Positions 63,131 to 64,000 of a DNA stretch of 64,000 bases are shown one piece after another. The position numbers and the translations under genes were made by a program. The DNA comes from Hermatobates lingyangjiaoensis (taxonomy: Eukaryota > Arthropoda > Insecta > Hemiptera > Hermatobatidae): positions 1 through 64,000 of the forward strand of contig JAPFBL010000068.1 of NCBI GenBank assembly GCA_026182355.1, read 5' to 3'. The notes beneath the pieces were generated by a model that saw only the letters and a program-made list of their open reading frames with translations, was not told the origin of the DNA and did not search any database. Each line of letters opens with the position of its first letter. The first letter of the stretch is position 1.

Positions 63131-63148
63131 TATATATATATATATATC
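63131..63148. repeat. (TA)n microsatellite
   Basis: Short TA run next to the family A cluster. Confidence 0.85.
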
Positions 63149-63420
63149 AATGATCAAACCACAATAAGAAAAGGGAAAACAAGACTAAGATCTTTCAACC
63201 GTAACAAGCGGTCTTCGTCAGAGTCAAAAACCCAACTGGGTTGACTCTGTTCATCAGTTGGGTTTTTGACTCTGACGAAGACCCCTTGTTACGGTTGAAA
63301 GATCTTAGTCTTGTTTTCTCTTTTCTTATTGTGGTTTGATCATTGATTGTTGTTTCACGTGTGAAATAACAATCAATGATCAAACCACAATAAGAAATGG
63401 GAAAACAAGACAAAGATCTT
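63149..63420. mobile_element. Cluster of three family A segments in alternating orientation
   Basis: A minus-strand copy (63149-63240; CTGACGA at 63221-63215, GAAA at 63196-63193), a plus-strand copy (63241-63355; CTGACGA 63272-63278, GAAA 63297-63300, AGTC 63307-63310) and a second minus-strand copy (63362-63420). The first two make a palindrome centred near 63240. The third is continuous with the Penelope-like frame to its right. Open frames on the minus strand across the cluster are incidental. Confidence 0.7.
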
Positions 63421-63701
63421 TCAACCGTAATAACGCTTGTCGCAGTCTTTACATTTGATCGCATAAATGAGGTTACTTTGTAACTCCTTTGGTATTTTTT
63501 TTTCAAATTTGAAAATAAAGACTTGACTTTTCTTTTGTTATAAAATGCCAATGTAACTTCAGGTACATTTCGTTTGAAAACTTTTCTAATTGATTGTGAT
63601 AAGCCCTCAACATATGGAAATTTGAAATACTTTTTATTTAAAACTTCAAGTTCAGCATGGTTTTGATTGGAATGTTCTGGTTGTTCTCTTGTATATTTAT
63701 A
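63421..63701 (-). pseudogene. Penelope-like element ORF remnant (region before and into the GIY-YIG domain)
   Basis: Reading the minus strand from 63701, the frame gives KKYFKFPYVEGLSQSIRKVF, RNVPEVTLAFYNKRKVKSLF and then, after a one-base shift in a run of nine A (about 63495-63503), KELQSNLIYAIKCKDCDKRY. A basic linker ending in Y-x-I-x-C-K-D-C-D-K-x-Y is the signature of Penelope-like retroelement proteins just before and at the start of the GIY-YIG endonuclease. The frame stops at 63421-63423, where it joins family A sequence (TTACGGTTGAAAGATCTT). Upstream it is closed by TAA just beyond 63701. The reverse transcriptase itself is absent. Frameshifted and truncated at both ends, this is a dead copy, though the A-run indel could be a sequencing error. 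Confidence 0.7.
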
Positions 63702-63929
63702 TTAAAATATTAAAAAAGATCTAAGTTCAGTTAATCATAGAAGTGACATTACCAATTTGAACACTATTTATTCAGGAGTGTTAAGTTGATTTTAGTGAAA
63801 TTTAATTTTCTTAGTTCCTTTTTGTGTTCTTTGAGTGAACAGTGTTCGGTTTACATGTAATTGTAATCAGTTAGTCTGGTCCAAGTTTTTGACCAGTTAA
63901 GATGTTAGTTCACTAACTATCTATTGTTA

Positions 63930-64000
63930 CTTCATTTTATATAATGTAAATTTCATCATTTTTCTAATTCAAAAATTCTGACTTCTGTAAGTTCATAAAA
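63930..64000 (+). mobile_element. Start of a family B copy, cut by the window edge
   Basis: ATAATGTAAATTTCATCATT and TCTGACTTCTGTAAGTTCAT resemble the opening of the family B body at 9945 and 25685. It continues past the end of the window. Confidence 0.5.

Larger units (their letters stand above)
41689..64000 (+). other. Downstream GABA-B receptor intron (partial)
   Basis: The sequence begins with donor GTATGT and runs off the window without a recognisable next exon, so this intron is at least 22.3 kb. It starts with a long purine-rich tract and carries two SINE copies, a RNase H relic, several foldbacks and a Penelope-like remnant. Stretches with nothing nameable include 43250-43600, 45060-47730, 48560-50230, 52110-53440, 55480-57160, 57440-58650, 59310-60870 and 61710-63120. 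Confidence 0.75.

Noticed and set aside
63195..63551. 118-codon minus-strand frame as a single gene
   Set aside because: It is a chance fusion of the frame-shifted Penelope-like remnant with inverted family A repeats.

Overview
This looks like a piece of a large, AT-rich invertebrate nuclear genome, most likely an arthropod. I base that on the exon peptides and on the dense load of short repeats. I see no prokaryotic gene organisation. Two coding exons are supported, both on the + strand and both from one gene: a metabotropic GABA-B receptor subunit of the GABA-B2 type. They lie at 5796-5933 and 41522-41688 and encode adjacent parts of the extracellular Venus-flytrap domain. The intron between them is about 35.6 kb, and the window ends inside the flanking introns on both sides. 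The next 3' exon was not recognised.

Everything else is intronic DNA, and most of what can be named is repetitive. 1-5795 is upstream intron with one SINE fragment. 5934-17000 holds a hAT-like short element, an ATT microsatellite and a dense group of foldback elements bordered by (TA)n. 17000-20400 holds a degenerate minisatellite split by a near-perfect foldback, then a 40-copy, 43-bp minisatellite with no length variation. 20400-30900 holds a complete tRNA-derived SINE with an 11-bp target duplication, more foldbacks and a polypyrimidine block. 30900-41500 holds a 1.6-kb inverted-repeat element, several inverted repeats and a pogo/Tigger-like MITE. After the second exon, 41700-64000 holds a purine-rich tract of about 700 bp, a SINE interrupted by a MITE, a non-LTR retrotransposon RNase H remnant, large foldbacks and, at the right edge, a minus-strand Penelope-like element remnant.

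The most interesting signal is a short structural motif recurring at about 20 places in otherwise different foldback elements: C-T-G-A-N-G-A, one extra base, a 3-6 bp hairpin, then G-A-A-A(-C). It resembles a hammerhead ribozyme core. In the best copy (24064-24126) the flanks also form a plausible interrupted stem I. At the right edge a related copy abuts a decayed Penelope-like reading frame; Penelope-like elements are known to carry hammerhead motifs. The extra base before stem II and the weak stem III mean self-cleavage is not established.
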